Assembly (NCBI GenBank): GCA_018881555.1 | Contig: JACAXG010000012.1 | Location: 6,250,087-6,314,086, forward strand | Direction of reading: 5' to 3' | Source: Amblyornis subalaris | Taxonomy: Eukaryota > Chordata > Aves > Passeriformes > Ptilonorhynchidae | DNA length: 64,000 nucleotides | Shown: one piece after another, positions 38,101-50,193 of the stretch | Layout: each line of letters begins with the position of its first letter | Numbering within the stretch: position 1 is the first letter of the stretch | Notes under the pieces: model-generated | Database searches by the model: none | What the model saw: only the letters and a program-made list of their open reading frames with translations | Told to the model about the DNA's origin: nothing | Program-made: the position numbers and the translations under genes

Positions 38101-41100
38101 AAATCAGAGTTGGTCAATAATTTTCTAATTGAACTTCTTCAATGGAAAATTTCAGATTTCCTGTACAGCTTACTTTGCTTATAAAATTACATCTATCTCA
38201 GAGAAGTCCTGACTATAGGTAACTATTCCTCTGGGTTGCTCAGAGCTGTGCTCCCATGGGATCTTTGGCAGCATAGTGACTGGGACAACTGGCTATCAAA
38301 TAATCAGGTCTGCCAATTCAGTTTAAGGTCTTGGAAGCAGAAAAGTCATTAAGAGATACTTACTCAATTTTTTTAAAAGACATTTCAGAATACTCATTCT
38401 TCTGAGCTTTTAATCTTGGTAGCCTTTTCAAAGGTTTTTTTGTGTATTCTTCAGAGCAGGAATTCTGCATTCCAGCCCACCCTACTGGAAATTAATGCCA
38501 ATGATGTAATGCTTTTTGCAGTGCAGTTGCCTGTGCATCAGAAAAATAACATACTGAAGATAAAAAGGGACTGTCAAAAGGGACAACAATTTTCAGCTCC
38601 AGCTGAGCCTGGTATTTTTGGCATTTCTGCCAAACAGGTGGCTGAGTTATCTTAAGTGAATGTATTTGAGGTTAGAAAATACAGCAATATTAATAAAAAT
38701 CTTCAGTTTAGAGGGAAAAAACCTCAAACTTTCATCAAATTTTTAGTAAAATGGCAAAAAGAAACAGTAGAATTAGACTAAGTGGTGTTCAAGGTGTTGC
38801 AAAATAAAAACAAAAAAAAAAGAAATAAACTATTCAAAACACAGTAAATGAAAATACGAAACATGTAACTGCAAGTAAGCGTGTTACATGTTAACTCTTC
38901 AATAAATGCTGCAGACAACACAGAAGAAAAAAAACATATTTAATTTCAAATTTCCCAGGCAGAAGAGTTCTGTATTGTAGAGGAACTAAGGAGAGAAGTA
39001 AATTTTATGCAGCAGTCTGTTCCTCAGTGTTCTTCTGGCATAAAATACACTAACAGTGAACGATTCAAATGTAACTGCTTCCAAACACTATTTATCAGAG
39101 AAATTCACAACAATTAAATGTCTCCATAATATTTATGGAGGCTACTTGTTTTCCTGGGGCGCCAAAAGTCTGGAGAACAGTTGGGTCAAACAAACTGCAG
39201 CCAATGTCAAACAATAGATAATGGAGCGTAAGCACTCGTATAGACAAACATCTTCCTTGAGATCACTCCTTGCTAAATAACACTGCTTCAAATAATATCT
39301 GCATTATGCTTGGAAGGATGAACAGCTGGAATTCAACAGTGTCTAATTCTGAAAATCTTATTAAATAAATAGCAACTAAATCATGCAAAAATGCTAAATT
39401 GTAAGGATTACAAACATGAGATCAGTAAAGAAGACAAGAAAAAACACTTTCTTTTAACACTGGAGGGATATTTCTAGAACCAATTATNCTTGAAAAAGCA
39501 AAGTTTTAATATATGTCTTATTTTAGTGTTCTCCAGCAGATGATATCTCAAGGCATACTGGTTTTTCTGGAAGGTCTAAAATCAGACATATTTGCCCAAA
39601 TTGTCAAAGAGACAAGCATCTTAGGAATACTTTTGTCATTTTATGACACTGACTCAGATGAGCATACTTCTCTTACTCATTCAAAATAAACCATACTAAA
39701 TCTCATTACAGTCCAGCTTCGTGTACAGACCATAAACAGCACAATAGTAGCTAATGAGTACTCATTCTCAGGGCATTCACATCAAGAATAAAAACTTTAA
39801 TATAGCACTTTTCAGCTTTTTTTTTCCTGCTTTGCAGATACCCGAGATATTGCCAGTGGTGGCAAAGAGCTCTATAGAGCCAAGGCAAACAATAGGCTCA
39901 GGGAGGTTTAGAATACAGTTCTGTAACTGCTAGTTATAGATTACCCAGCAGTACATCACTGATTCAGTTGAGGTGCAAATAAATGATTACAATTGTCTTG
40001 AATTAGGCCAAGTACACAACACGGATGTTTATATTGGCCTTCTTTCAGGCCAGCTATTTGTAAGCTACAGAAGCACAGATGTTATCTGTGCATCAGAACG
40101 CTGGAGTGACGTGGGCAGCACATGATCTTCATAAAACCTCCTAGTTCAAAGTTAGCCTTTCGAAAATACCGGAACAAAATTGAACCCTCAGAACAAGTTC
40201 NTATTGGATCAATATTTTCTGTCATGTTTTGATACAATACTAGGTACCCTAGCATGGAAATTGCAATACACCACAGAATCCAGGACTTAAAACATGACAG
40301 ATTCAAGACCACAATTGTTTTGTTAGAGAGCTGCTGTAGCAGGACCATCTCTAACTTCAGATAGTCCCACCCTCAGACAACTTTCTCCAGTGTGAGGATG
40401 CAACTAGGTATGAAAACANAGAAGGAATCTAATATAGGAATCCAAAAATTTTAAATTTATAGTAAGGGTTAAAAAAAGAAAAGTTATTACTGTTTTTACC
40501 ACAGAAGAAATCCCTGGGTGGTATCAAAAACGGTCATACTAGAACAGCTGAAAAAGAGCATGGAGGCAGCAAGGAGAGTTGGGAGGCAAGAATGAATCAT
40601 GGGAGACCACTTAATCGATGATACCTGCAGAAAAAGGTCATCTTTTAGGGATCGTGCATCTGACAAACTCACTCCGCTCACAGAAAACCACTTTGGAAAT
40701 CATGTTTCTAGCAGAATCCACAGGAATAAACACAACATCATGTTAACAGTATTTGACTTCACTTACGAAGTTATATATGCTGGCCAACAGTCAGAATCAC
40801 ACAAACTTTCAGGAGCAAGTCACATACTTGTTTAAGATCACTATTCCTTGCATGTATATACTCAGGAAATGTGTGTCTATGCTGTGAGCAGCTGCAGCCT
40901 TTAATAGAAACTGAATGGAGTAGTTCTTTACAAGTCCAAGCAGTTTTGCAAAAGAAAAGAGAGGTCAGGAAGAAGGCTGGCTTCTTCAGTCTGCAGGACT
41001 GCCTGACTAATTGCAAAGCTTCATGGACTGTGAAAACTGAGTCACTTCATTGTCAGCTGTAACTTTATAACTGNTGTACTCAATTTCTGTTTAGCTTCCC

Positions 41101-41276
41101 TTAACCACAGCAGAGTGCAATTTTCCCTCCTTTTAGTTACAACTGCTCCGTTTTCCCCATCCCCCTGGTAAAATTAAAGGATTGACTTTGTATTACGTTC
41201 TGACTGCCTCTATAGCTCCTCTTCACNAGGTCTTGTTTTCAAAGTTCCAAAAATTGCATTGGTAACCTCAAGTATG

Positions 41277-42116
41277 TCATGAAACTGTATGGGAAGGCAG
41301 TAGGAAAAACAAAACTCCAAATACCTGCTGTTGGCAGAGAAGGAGTAAAGAACTGTCACTCTGCAGTTTGCAGGTCAAGCTTAGCCCATTTGGTCCTTGA
41401 TCGGTTAGTTGGTTGTTTTCCTTCCTTTCGGAAGGCTTTGAATGTCGTGGGGGGGAGTTCTGACAAAAATAAAACTTGCAGGTTAGATAAGACAATACAG
41501 TAGTACTGGAGGACTCACTACCGTAGTAGATCTTAAACCTTTTTGCAGTCTTAGTTGTCAAGTATTCTCCAGCAAATGGCAGCAGAAATAATTGCAACAG
41601 TTTTGTTCTAGCCCTCTTCCAGAGATGATACCAGGAGTAAACCAGATCAGATGGCAAACACAAACAAAATGGAACAGTACTAAATGGGTTCACTCCTAAA
41701 AGATTATTTTGACATCTTACAGGAAAAATTCTGTCAGACACAATTTTGATAAACCTGAGGTTATGTTTCTCTTCCAGATGTATTAAGTCAATGCCTATTT
41801 TTATTACAATTTCCACTGGTAACTATGTAATTTCAGTATTTAGGCATTTGCATTTTTCTAACTCTATATAATTAGCAAGACAAAAGGCCCTTTTTCTCCT
41901 ATCCAGATATTTTGACTTCACTCTGCTGTGGAAGAGGAGCAGAACCTGGGAGTTACATGTGGGACTGCTGTATGAACTTTGAGGTTTTGACCAATACCGT
42001 TGAGAAACTGTTGCAGGCTTCGATGTGCAACAGCTAAATTGGAGACCGAAGTTTTTGAAGAAACATTTTGAAGAAACATTGATCAGTCTGCAGGGCAACC
42101 AAGGGCCCCTGCACAA
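41277..42116 (-). other. Long minus-strand open stretch with a single stop, unrecognised
   Basis: Two open frames, 41823-42116 (97 codons) and 41277-41816 (179 codons), are in the same frame and separated only by one TAG (41823-41825) and two codons. Together 840 bases of AT-rich DNA are open except for one stop, which is longer than expected by chance. I recognise no domain, signal peptide or repeat, and no obvious splice sites bound it. It could be a decayed coding sequence or a chance run. Confidence 0.2.
42054..42079. repeat. 13-base tandem duplication
   Basis: TTTGAAGAAACAT occurs twice head to tail, without mismatch. Confidence 0.9.
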
Positions 42117-44532
42117 GGAGCTGGCAGGAGTTCAAAATAAGAAGAAACTAATTATTTGTATAGTCAATTATATACAATCTCTTTCTAAGCAGAGATCTGA
42201 ATAGAACACTTATAAGGTACATAGCCACAGAAAGCATCTTTTAGGAAATCTTAGAAGTGTTGAATGTAGCAGAAGTAGAGTCAGACATCTAAGCGAAACG
42301 AAAATAGAGAATATAGACATTTGAGACAACATTTAATTGCAGTTCAGTAGTCAGCTTCATAAAATGTTATCTTTAATCTCCTTTCCATTGTCCTTAGATA
42401 TAATACTTAATTTTAATAGGACACATATGTGAGGGGTGTATGAACATGTTCATTTAAAGCTCTAATGGGGAATCTCAATATTTTATTGTATTATTTTGGG
42501 GCCATGACACTAAAGACACACTGCTACTGTTCTTACTGATATCATAGACAAATTATGGTTTGTGCACCATTCCTTCAATTTGCAATCATTTCTAGTAGAG
42601 ATTTCAATAAGCACAGCAATTCAATTACCCACAGTAAATTGTAGGATTAGTATTTATTCTAATCCATCAACAGCATTAGTACATGCCAAAATTTCAGAAA
42701 AAAAATAGTATGAATCTGAAAATTAATTCTGTGCCTTCTGTACATGATAATAATGGAAATACCTTTTGAACAGTAAAATAATATTATTATTCTAATATGA
42801 CTGGATAAAAGATTCTCTGAATTGCTAATGCTAAGTAGTTAAAAATCTAGACTTATTGAAAATTCTGAAATTTATCATATTACACATTTAATTAGATACA
42901 TATTTATAAGTGACAAAGTTATAATTATAAATTGTTTACCTGACTATTCAGGTGCAGAAACCGACTTTTGTTTCAAAAGCAAAAAAAGCTGTTCACAATT
43001 TATAATGAAACTATTCTTACTGTAACTATAGCACTAATGAGATGCATATCAATCAACAAGTACATTATTATATATCTAATTTTCTGTTCAGAGCATTTCT
43101 GAAATCAACTTTAATCTTACTTAAAGTCCCCTTAGAAATACCTGTCATTTTGATTACTTTTAAGAGATTATAACTTCTCTTTAAAGGAAAGTTTTAACAT
43201 TAGAAGTAAAAATAGGCAACATTACAAGTAAAAACCACTTGAACTGTATACCCATTTGTTCCTGATGTAGTTAGCAGTAAGTGACAATCAGTCCTGCTAT
43301 TTTTTACCATACCTATCCACCTGTAATTCTACCTCTTCTCCTCTTTTTGTTTGTTCAGTACGTAGAAATTTATAAATCTTTATATCACAATATGTTAAGT
43401 TTTGATAATCTCTTCAATTAAGCTTTACTGACTACCATAGTTAGGCAAATAGAGCATAGAAACAAGGGCAATAAGCAAACATGAAATACAGTATAAAATG
43501 AAGCGTAAACAAGCAACTCAGAAAAAGAAAGGAAAGACCTCTCTGTCATATCTGGTTCTGGAAACCGTTCTATTGCTCTTCCACCAGTATCCATGGACCT
43601 AATGAAGGAATGGCTGTTCCCTAACTAAAATTACAAATTCTAGTCCCTTTTAGACCTAACAGGCTGCTAATCTGGATTCTATTTGATGCCTTTAAAAGAA
43701 TTCTCTCTTCTGATAATTCAGCAGGTGCAGAGAAAGCCGTTTTTCTACTTTCTTTGACATCAAGCCAAATTTCCCCAAATCAGTGACTAAGGCCCCTTTT
43801 TGCCTCTACAAAATGTGTATGCACGCAATTTGTCACTGCAGCATTGCAGGATCAACAAACTGGGTCTACATATCAGCTCACTTTATTGCCTAAAACAGTT
43901 TAGACTCTCTGTTCTGAAGAAATCGGGGTCTATTATGTTGGATGTGGAGGAAAAGAAAGGGAAGAAGGTAAGGAAAGAAGCTTATGGCTTTTCTTTGAAT
44001 CCCTTTTGCCATCCAAGTTAGCACAAATTAGTTTTAACCAGTGATGGCAATAACGCATTCTCTTTTTAAAGCAGTAACAATTTCATAAAGTAGTGTATAC
44101 TAACCACATGTGAATGCCAAGTCCCCAAATTCTTGGAACCTTGGATTTTAACTTTGTCCATTCAGAGATTTTTCTGGCCAATTAGAGACAATTCTAGCAA
44201 ATATACTTATCTATGAAAACCAAGTAATTTTCTCACTAACGAATTCAAAGCTCAGAAATGGAACCCATCCCTAATACTACATCCAGCAGTGATGGGGATA
44301 GTAGAAGCTACTTGCAAAGAAGTCTAAGATGTCTACTTGCAAAATAAAATAAGAAGGGGGGAGGATGTCTGACTGTTCTGCATTGGCATTGAGTGAAATG
44401 GCAAACAGACAACATAGACCCTAAATGGACAGCACATGATTTCACACAAGGAACAATACAGATTTAAGTCCACGTGCAGATTAAGGAGAATACCAAACAC
44501 TACAAGGCCAGTAAGCATAAGGACCTCTGCTT

Positions 44533-44571
44533 GGTTCTCTGCAGGCCTCTGCAGAGGCCTGGTTCTCTGCA
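44533..44571. repeat. 20-base perfect palindrome flanked by 11-base direct repeats
   Basis: CAGGCCTCTGCAGAGGCCTG (44542-44561) is a perfect palindrome. It sits between two copies of GGTTCTCTGCA (44533-44543 and 44561-44571). It is GC-rich in an AT-rich intron. It can form a hairpin; function unknown. Confidence 0.95.
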
Positions 44572-47545
44572 TTCCAAATCAAAATGCTTTTAGAAAGCTG
44601 CCTTTCTTCCTGAGCTCCCTACCATGCCCTATCAGCATGTGAAGACAAACTCTCCTAGGCAGTAAATCTTCTGGTCCTATTGACACCATAATAAATTTAA
44701 GTTGGAGACTTATTTACTCTCTAAAGTTAGATTCCATCCAATAGAGAATGAAAGGTTGAGGGAGAAAAGGTGTGGTCAGTGGCATTAAATAGCCTGAGAA
44801 GGAGCCCCTTGGCCAGGCTGTGACAAGATGCTTTTTGAGGTGGAAGGTATACAACACTCCCCTTCAGTCAGGCAGCTGGCATTCCTGCAGTGACTTGAAT
44901 GGCTTTTGGTTTTATTCTTCTGCATAACAGAGATTTATAAAGGCCACACTGACTTATTTAGCTGTCCCTCGTTATTTGTTTTTGCTTTCTCTGTGAACTA
45001 CAAACATTAGAAGCTTGCAGTCTGCATACTGAAAATATCTTAATTCAAAGGCAAGAAGCTACAGTCAAGACAGAAAGGTACACATCTTATTTTCACAAGT
45101 CTTGTTTCACTGAGCTTGTCTTTTATACACTCAAGCATCAGTAAAATCAGCACCATTGCTAAGGATCAAGTAATGAAATTCCAATTAATATCTTCTCTGC
45201 CAGATAATGTCCTTGGTTGCAGCATTGCTGCAAATCCAATGTAAGGAAAACAGAGTCGGATATTAGTTGCCNTACAGAAGTCAGAGCTTGGTCGTAAGGC
45301 AACATGAACCTGATAAAAGTTACATATCATTTTAATTTTATTCAAAACATCCCAGCCTTTATTGCAACAGTTTGGTTAGCAAGGTCTATGGAAGCCTNTA
45401 GAGTAGAAAACCTATAAAAAGGCCCTTTCATTCAAGCCTCCACAGTACACAGCTTTTATTATTGGGCATTCAAATAAGGATTTTCATTTAGCTTTAAGTG
45501 TATTCAACTCACCTATCTTCTAGAACAGTCTCTATTTTACAAAAATGAATGAAAAAACAATGAGCCAACGACAAAAATACCCCAAGACATATGAGGCTAA
45601 ATCTAGATGGAATTCTGCTGCCAAATCCGTAATTTAAAGTCTATTATGCAAAAATCTGAACTGCTAACAGAAAATAAAAGCTGGTTTTAAGTAAGGGCCT
45701 ATTGTACAGCTTTTAAACACTATTCAGATAGTTACTTAAATGAAATCCAATGTTCTTTAAGCAATAATGAGCTGCTTGTGAGAAGATAATCAGCACTCAA
45801 TGCAAAATACAGAAAACAGTTGAAATCACATGAAAATTATATAGGTCTGTGGACTCTACCAGCAAGAACAGATTTGGCTTCATAGTTCAAACCATGAAGT
45901 CTTGACTTCAGTGTAAATATACTACTGCACACCTCTTTAAAACTCCATAATTTGGCATCATATATGGTTTCGTTAACAGTTCCCATCCCTAAGGTGAAAC
46001 AATTCTCCTGACTGAAAATTTAGAAAATAATGCTTCCCAAATCAGATTATCCCTGGCAGTCCCACCTATCTGTCCCTTTTCCCTACCATGTACAAACATG
46101 CTTCTACTTTGATATCTGTTCATCAACAAAATGAATCATTTTCCTCAATGATTGATGCCTATACTACAAAGAGAGCACAGATATCTGCTGTGAAAATTTC
46201 AACTCTGAAATTTCCTCATACAATATTCATAATATTAACTAGTCAGTGATTTCCAATTGACTAGTGAATAATTGAAATGAAACCATTGGTAAGTCTGAAA
46301 AACAGTCAGCTGAGCACATATCTAATAATATAGCTTGTTTTTTAAAAAAACAAGTATTTTTTGCATCAACTTGTCACAACAGTCATGAGGCTGGCACCAA
46401 CCTGTGAAAAGTGTGTGGTTTCCAAAGACTTAAGCTCCATTTGATACTGACACACCACAAACTCCAAATATCATTTTAAGTACTCCTAAAGATGCATGAA
46501 CCTTATTTCCTGGAGCTCTTGTACTGCGTGTCACTAATGTTTAGTTATTTATGTTAGTTTGTTTAATGGTACCATTTCAGATGCAGCTGAAAGGAAATGT
46601 TTCAACCCAAAAGTCTAGTGGTAACAGACAACTTACACAACAAACGAAAACAGCAGTTTAGACCCTACACAAATGGAAATCTGCACAAACTGATGGAGGT
46701 CTCTGGTAGCAGAAACTCAGAGACAAAATGTGTGACATCATCAAATAATCAAAATATTTTCTCTGCTGTGTACACTTTGGAGTTTTTTGGGGAATGTTTT
46801 TTTCCAAAGTGCATTACCTTAGAGTTATAAGATTCAGAGCAAATATTCAAAAGCATAGCACAGAGAAGTTATGATAAATCCCTGAAAAATGACTTTCCAA
46901 TCAAGCAAACCAATTTCTCTTACAAGAAAGCAGATGGTGNAAAGCCCCTTCCCCACAGCCAGTTTGAGTCTCTACCCAATGCACGGGGGAAACAGGCAGT
47001 GCCATAGCATAATCGTCAGCACTTTAAATAGCCTCTTTACCTTCAACAGCTGAAGCACTATACAGCATCTGTGGAATACCTTTAGAAACCCAGGATTACA
47101 AGTCTTTTCAGTAGAAATAGTAGTGCCATTTCCTTGCTTCAACAAATCTAACATATATTTATTTGTAACATCCTGACATCAGCTTTCAGAGCAAAAACTT
47201 GGCAAATACTTAAAAGGAGGTGGTGAAGTTTGAGGGGTTTAGGACACACTAGTTTGATAGAGTTTCTCTCTGACAGGTTGCAGATGTTTATTTACTGATC
47301 ATTTGCACCAAAAGTCTACAGTGAAAATTGCGTTTGAGAGGAGTGAATTAGGCACAGCAGGTACATAGCGGTCCCTTCAAACTGTCCTTCAATCAGTTTC
47401 TAGCATTATTGAACACCAAAATAATTGACAAAAAAAGACATAGCAATTGCCTAATAACTAAGCATCTTTTAAAATAGACTTCTTTACCTTCACTCTTAAA
47501 GGCAAAGTATTGATACTTCCTATAGAATTGCAATAANATACTTAC

Positions 47546-47592
47546 CCATACATACTGCCAGGATTAATGAAACAGCTCCAGAAATGCTCATT
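47546..47592 (-). other. Small exon-like segment encoding a signal-peptide-like start, unrecognised
   Basis: Minus strand: a possible acceptor (TATCTTCAG) precedes ATG and the frame MSISGAVSLILAVCM, followed by G and the donor GTAAGTAT (47538-47545). The 15 residues look like a short signal peptide. The phase (1) does not match PDE1A exon 2, so it is not an alternative PDE1A start. It lies about 310 bases downstream of exon 1a. A second strong donor, CAG|GTAAGT, is at 47649-47655 with no start codon before it. It may be nothing more than chance splice signals. Confidence 0.2.
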
Positions 47593-47903
47593 CTGAAGAT
47601 ACCATTTACAAAATCATATCAGAGCTATAGAAGTGCTTACTTGAAAGGACTTACCTGCTTTCCAATTCGGATAATAACTCTCACTAGTTATACACTTTTT
47701 AAACGAGATGACTGAACCTTATACAGAGTCTGACATTAATCTAAGTACCATCGTAAATGAGAACGATGTATTGTATTGTGAGAGCAAATACTGTTCACAG
47801 CTTAAAGATAATGCTCTCATTTGCTAATTAGACATTTTAACAAACAGAAGAAAATCATCTTTCCCAAGGAACAGAATAAAAGCCAAGGAGAAAAGCTACT
47901 CAC

Positions 47904-48007
47904 ATTCCTTTGAGACGTTGCCACATTTTCTCTGCATGTCCTCCTATTTGGTACTGTACAGAGGCGCTTTCCAGTTCCCGAGTTGTTTCTGTCGCTCGAG
48001 CCCCCAT
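47904..48007 (-). CDS. PDE1A: PDE1A alternative first coding exon 1a (PDE1A2-type N-terminus)
   Basis: Minus-strand exon of 34 codons plus two bases (AT), followed by the donor GTGAGTAG. It starts MGARATETTRELE and ends GGHAEKMWQRLKG; the leftover AT gives Ile with the next exon. The mammalian PDE1A2-type N-terminus also starts MG..ATE, contains ELE, and ends EKMWQRLKGI before the shared LRCLVKQLE. EKMWQRLKG begins the first calmodulin-binding segment, and it is fully conserved here. The ATG is the first after an in-frame TAA 24 bases upstream and has a strong context (A at -3, G at +4). The middle (residues 14-25) is diverged and the exon is one codon longer than in mammals. With exon 1b, it shows that two promoters make isoforms differing only at the N-terminus. 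Confidence 0.95.
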
Positions 48008-48255
48008 CGTTATTGTCCTACAGCGATACAGTTACAGTCAGGCTCAGCAGCAAGTAAAGGCAGTCTTCAGTCCACTACAAATTTCAGAAGATCCACGCAT
48101 GTTAGACAGTAGCTGCTGTCATACCAAAATAAATCAGAATTACAACAGCTGAGGGACGATCCTGCCTGAATTGCTATTCACTTTGACAGACAAATCCACT
48201 CTTTCCCCCCCAAGCACAGAGCAAGTACACACAGCTCCTCTGACCTCACGAGTCT
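48008..48255 (-). other. PDE1A: Predicted 5' leader of PDE1A exon 1a with two upstream ORFs
   Basis: Between the predicted start site and the coding ATG there are two short upstream ORFs on the minus strand: 48102-48122 (MTAATV, stop) and 48044-48100 (18 codons starting MRGSSEICSG, stop). The second has A at -3. Both end before the PDE1A start codon and neither overlaps it. The leader is assumed to be unspliced; a possible acceptor (CGCTGTAG, just upstream of the ATG) means a further upstream exon cannot be excluded. Confidence 0.45.
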
Positions 48256-48284
48256 AATCCATAGGGGAGAGCCAGCTACTTATA
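48251..48284 (-). promoter_or_regulatory. Candidate core promoter of PDE1A exon 1a (TATA-like box and initiator)
   Basis: On the minus strand, TATAAGTA (48277-48284) is followed by TTAGACT (48251-48257), which matches the initiator pattern YYANWYY with its A at 48255. The first T of the TATA box is 29 bases upstream of that A, the usual spacing. It lies about 250 bases before the PDE1A ATG. A TGACCTCA element (plus strand 48241-48248, nuclear-receptor half-site type) is just downstream of the predicted start. Confidence 0.4.
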
Positions 48285-50193
48285 CTACTGACTGCTCAAG
48301 CTCCTTTCTCATGCACTTTTTCTGCAGTAGGAATACACACAGAAGCACAAAAGATTCCTTAAAATGGACTATAATTCATTGCCATGCAGGATAAATGCGA
48401 ATGGCTTTAACAATCCAGAAGGAAAGAAAGGCTGGCTTCCTCTCTGCAGGTTGGAGAAACAGGCTGCAATAGGAAAGCAGATGGTAGATGCCAGTATCAG
48501 CCACATCACCCTACAAAAAGAGTGTATGTTCAAATGCCAGAGCTTTCCTCTCTTTAGTTGATCCTGAATTGTTTCTTATCAAATAAATATCTACCAGCCT
48601 CGCAACAAAAATATGACTGTACAAATGCTAAGTCGGTAGCAAAGACACGTCTAAATCCCTGCAGAAGAGAAATCAGCAAGCGCTACAGGTTGTTATTGAA
48701 GGAATATGCTGTAATGATGACTGTTCACCTTCTCCTAGCAACTCCACACAGTAGGTAACTGTCAATTTAACTGGTGGAAAACGCAGCAGCTGCAAGACAG
48801 CCCGCTCTGCAAATCCTCCGGGACAACAGCATGTGTGTGTCAAAATCTGGTGCTGAACTCTGTGTGTCTGTCAGCAGAAAACAATTAAGTGCATACAAAC
48901 AGCAAAAGGGTTGAGGACTAATCAGTACATGAGCAATGCAGCAGATTGCCTGCTCTGCCTTCCAAGTGCAAACCTAAGAACCTATCTGTACAGCCAAAGT
49001 CAGGGCTTGGAGAGGGCAAAGGAGTGGATTTCCTTGCTGCTTGCTCAGTCACAGACTTGGGTTTGCAGAGCAGCTTCTCCACTCTGAAAATAGCACCTGT
49101 CTTATTTGGTGAGTAAAAATCTTCATTTCTGAACCAACAGCCAAATAATCAAATATACCCCAGACTTATCTCAGTGATCATGTTTGTTTCAATCAGACTA
49201 AGAGCTATGCAAGAAGCCAGGCAAGAGGAGTGTGCCAAGAGGAGTAAATATGTCTGAGCTTTGTCAGCTACTGGTGCCCCTGCCAGCTGGGAAAAGGAGC
49301 TTTGGGTCCATGATGGAAAAGTGAGGATGAGCATCCTCAGATGGTGACTGGAAAGAGTCTAAGGGTAAGGGAGGCGTATCTCAGTATGGCTTTCACTAAA
49401 CAGCTTTATCTGTGTTAAATTTTACAATGAAGTGAGATGATGAGAGGCTGCCATCTGATGCAAATGGCAGAAACGGTTAATACTACTAAGTGCCCAGGTT
49501 CTTACAGAAAAATTAAAAAGAGGCTCAGAGCTTTGAAATAATCCTAACACTTCAGAATTTCCTAATCAATTTTCTTTCTCTAGGACACCTTTTATGCAAA
49601 TTAGAGAGATAAATTACACCCTATGAGAGTTATAAACCAGTTGGAATTGCATCTTTTGCACACTGATTTCAGGTGGATAATTAAACAGTAAATTTCATTT
49701 ACTTCTGTTGATTTAAGACAATTTTAAACTGCCATTAATTCATGGACTTTCACCGAATTATTCCTAACGCAGACATCTAAGAGTCAGTCCCATAAAATTC
49801 ACTAACAACACCTGAAAAACAGTCACTGGACGAAGGAAATAACTTACAATTTTCAAACAGCATCATGAGGCAACAATGAAGTAATACAAACACGTATTTT
49901 CAAAAACTGTAAGGCATTTATTTGGTCAAACGCAGCAGCAGTACCTTTGAAAAGGTATTACTACCGCCACTTAAAAGCTTCCAAACTTTCCACTCCTCTT
50001 ATGCACGGAGTTCAACCAAAGTTTGTAAGAAAGACTATAAATATCCTTCCATGGAATAATTAAAAAGAACATCTCACACTAATCTGGGCTCTTCCCTGCC
50101 TTGTAACTGCCAAATATCTGAAGCAAAGCAAAGAAATTTAAGTATTTATAGAAACCACATAAACCTCCAGGGACAGAGGGGAATTTTAACGTC
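48285..50193. other. Upstream flank of PDE1A, no gene recognised
   Basis: Moderately higher GC at 48780-49100. A plus-strand GGTGAGTA donor-like site at about 49108 has no coding frame before it that I recognise. May include upstream regulatory sequence of PDE1A. Confidence 0.4.

Larger units (their letters stand above)
32198..47545. other. PDE1A intron, no gene recognised
   Basis: Long AT-rich intron without recognised transposons. Items listed separately inside it are a long minus-strand open stretch (41277-42116), a 13-base tandem duplication (42054-42079) and a palindrome (44542-44561). An AT palindrome CTTGTTTTTT/AAAAAAACAAG is at 46334-46354. Confidence 0.45.
1..48255 (-). other. PDE1A: PDE1A gene, 5' part (two alternative first exons and intervening intron)
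   Basis: This is the part of PDE1A inside the window. PDE1A hydrolyses cAMP and cGMP in the cytosol and is switched on by Ca2+/calmodulin. The span is defined by two minus-strand exons, each carrying a known alternative N-terminus of the protein (11310-11362 and 47904-48007). No trace of the shared second exon (LRCLVKQLE...) or the catalytic HD domain was found, so the rest of the gene should lie beyond position 1. The right end is the inferred transcription start of the upstream promoter; the true boundary is not known. Gene identity rests on the exons and is firm; the extent is inferred. Confidence 0.85.

Noticed and set aside
47910..48152. Plus-strand frame of 80 codons
   Set aside because: Shadow of PDE1A exon 1a, which is on the minus strand.
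49060..49115. Donor-like GGTGAGTA on the plus strand
   Set aside because: No open frame, acceptor or known exon is associated with it.
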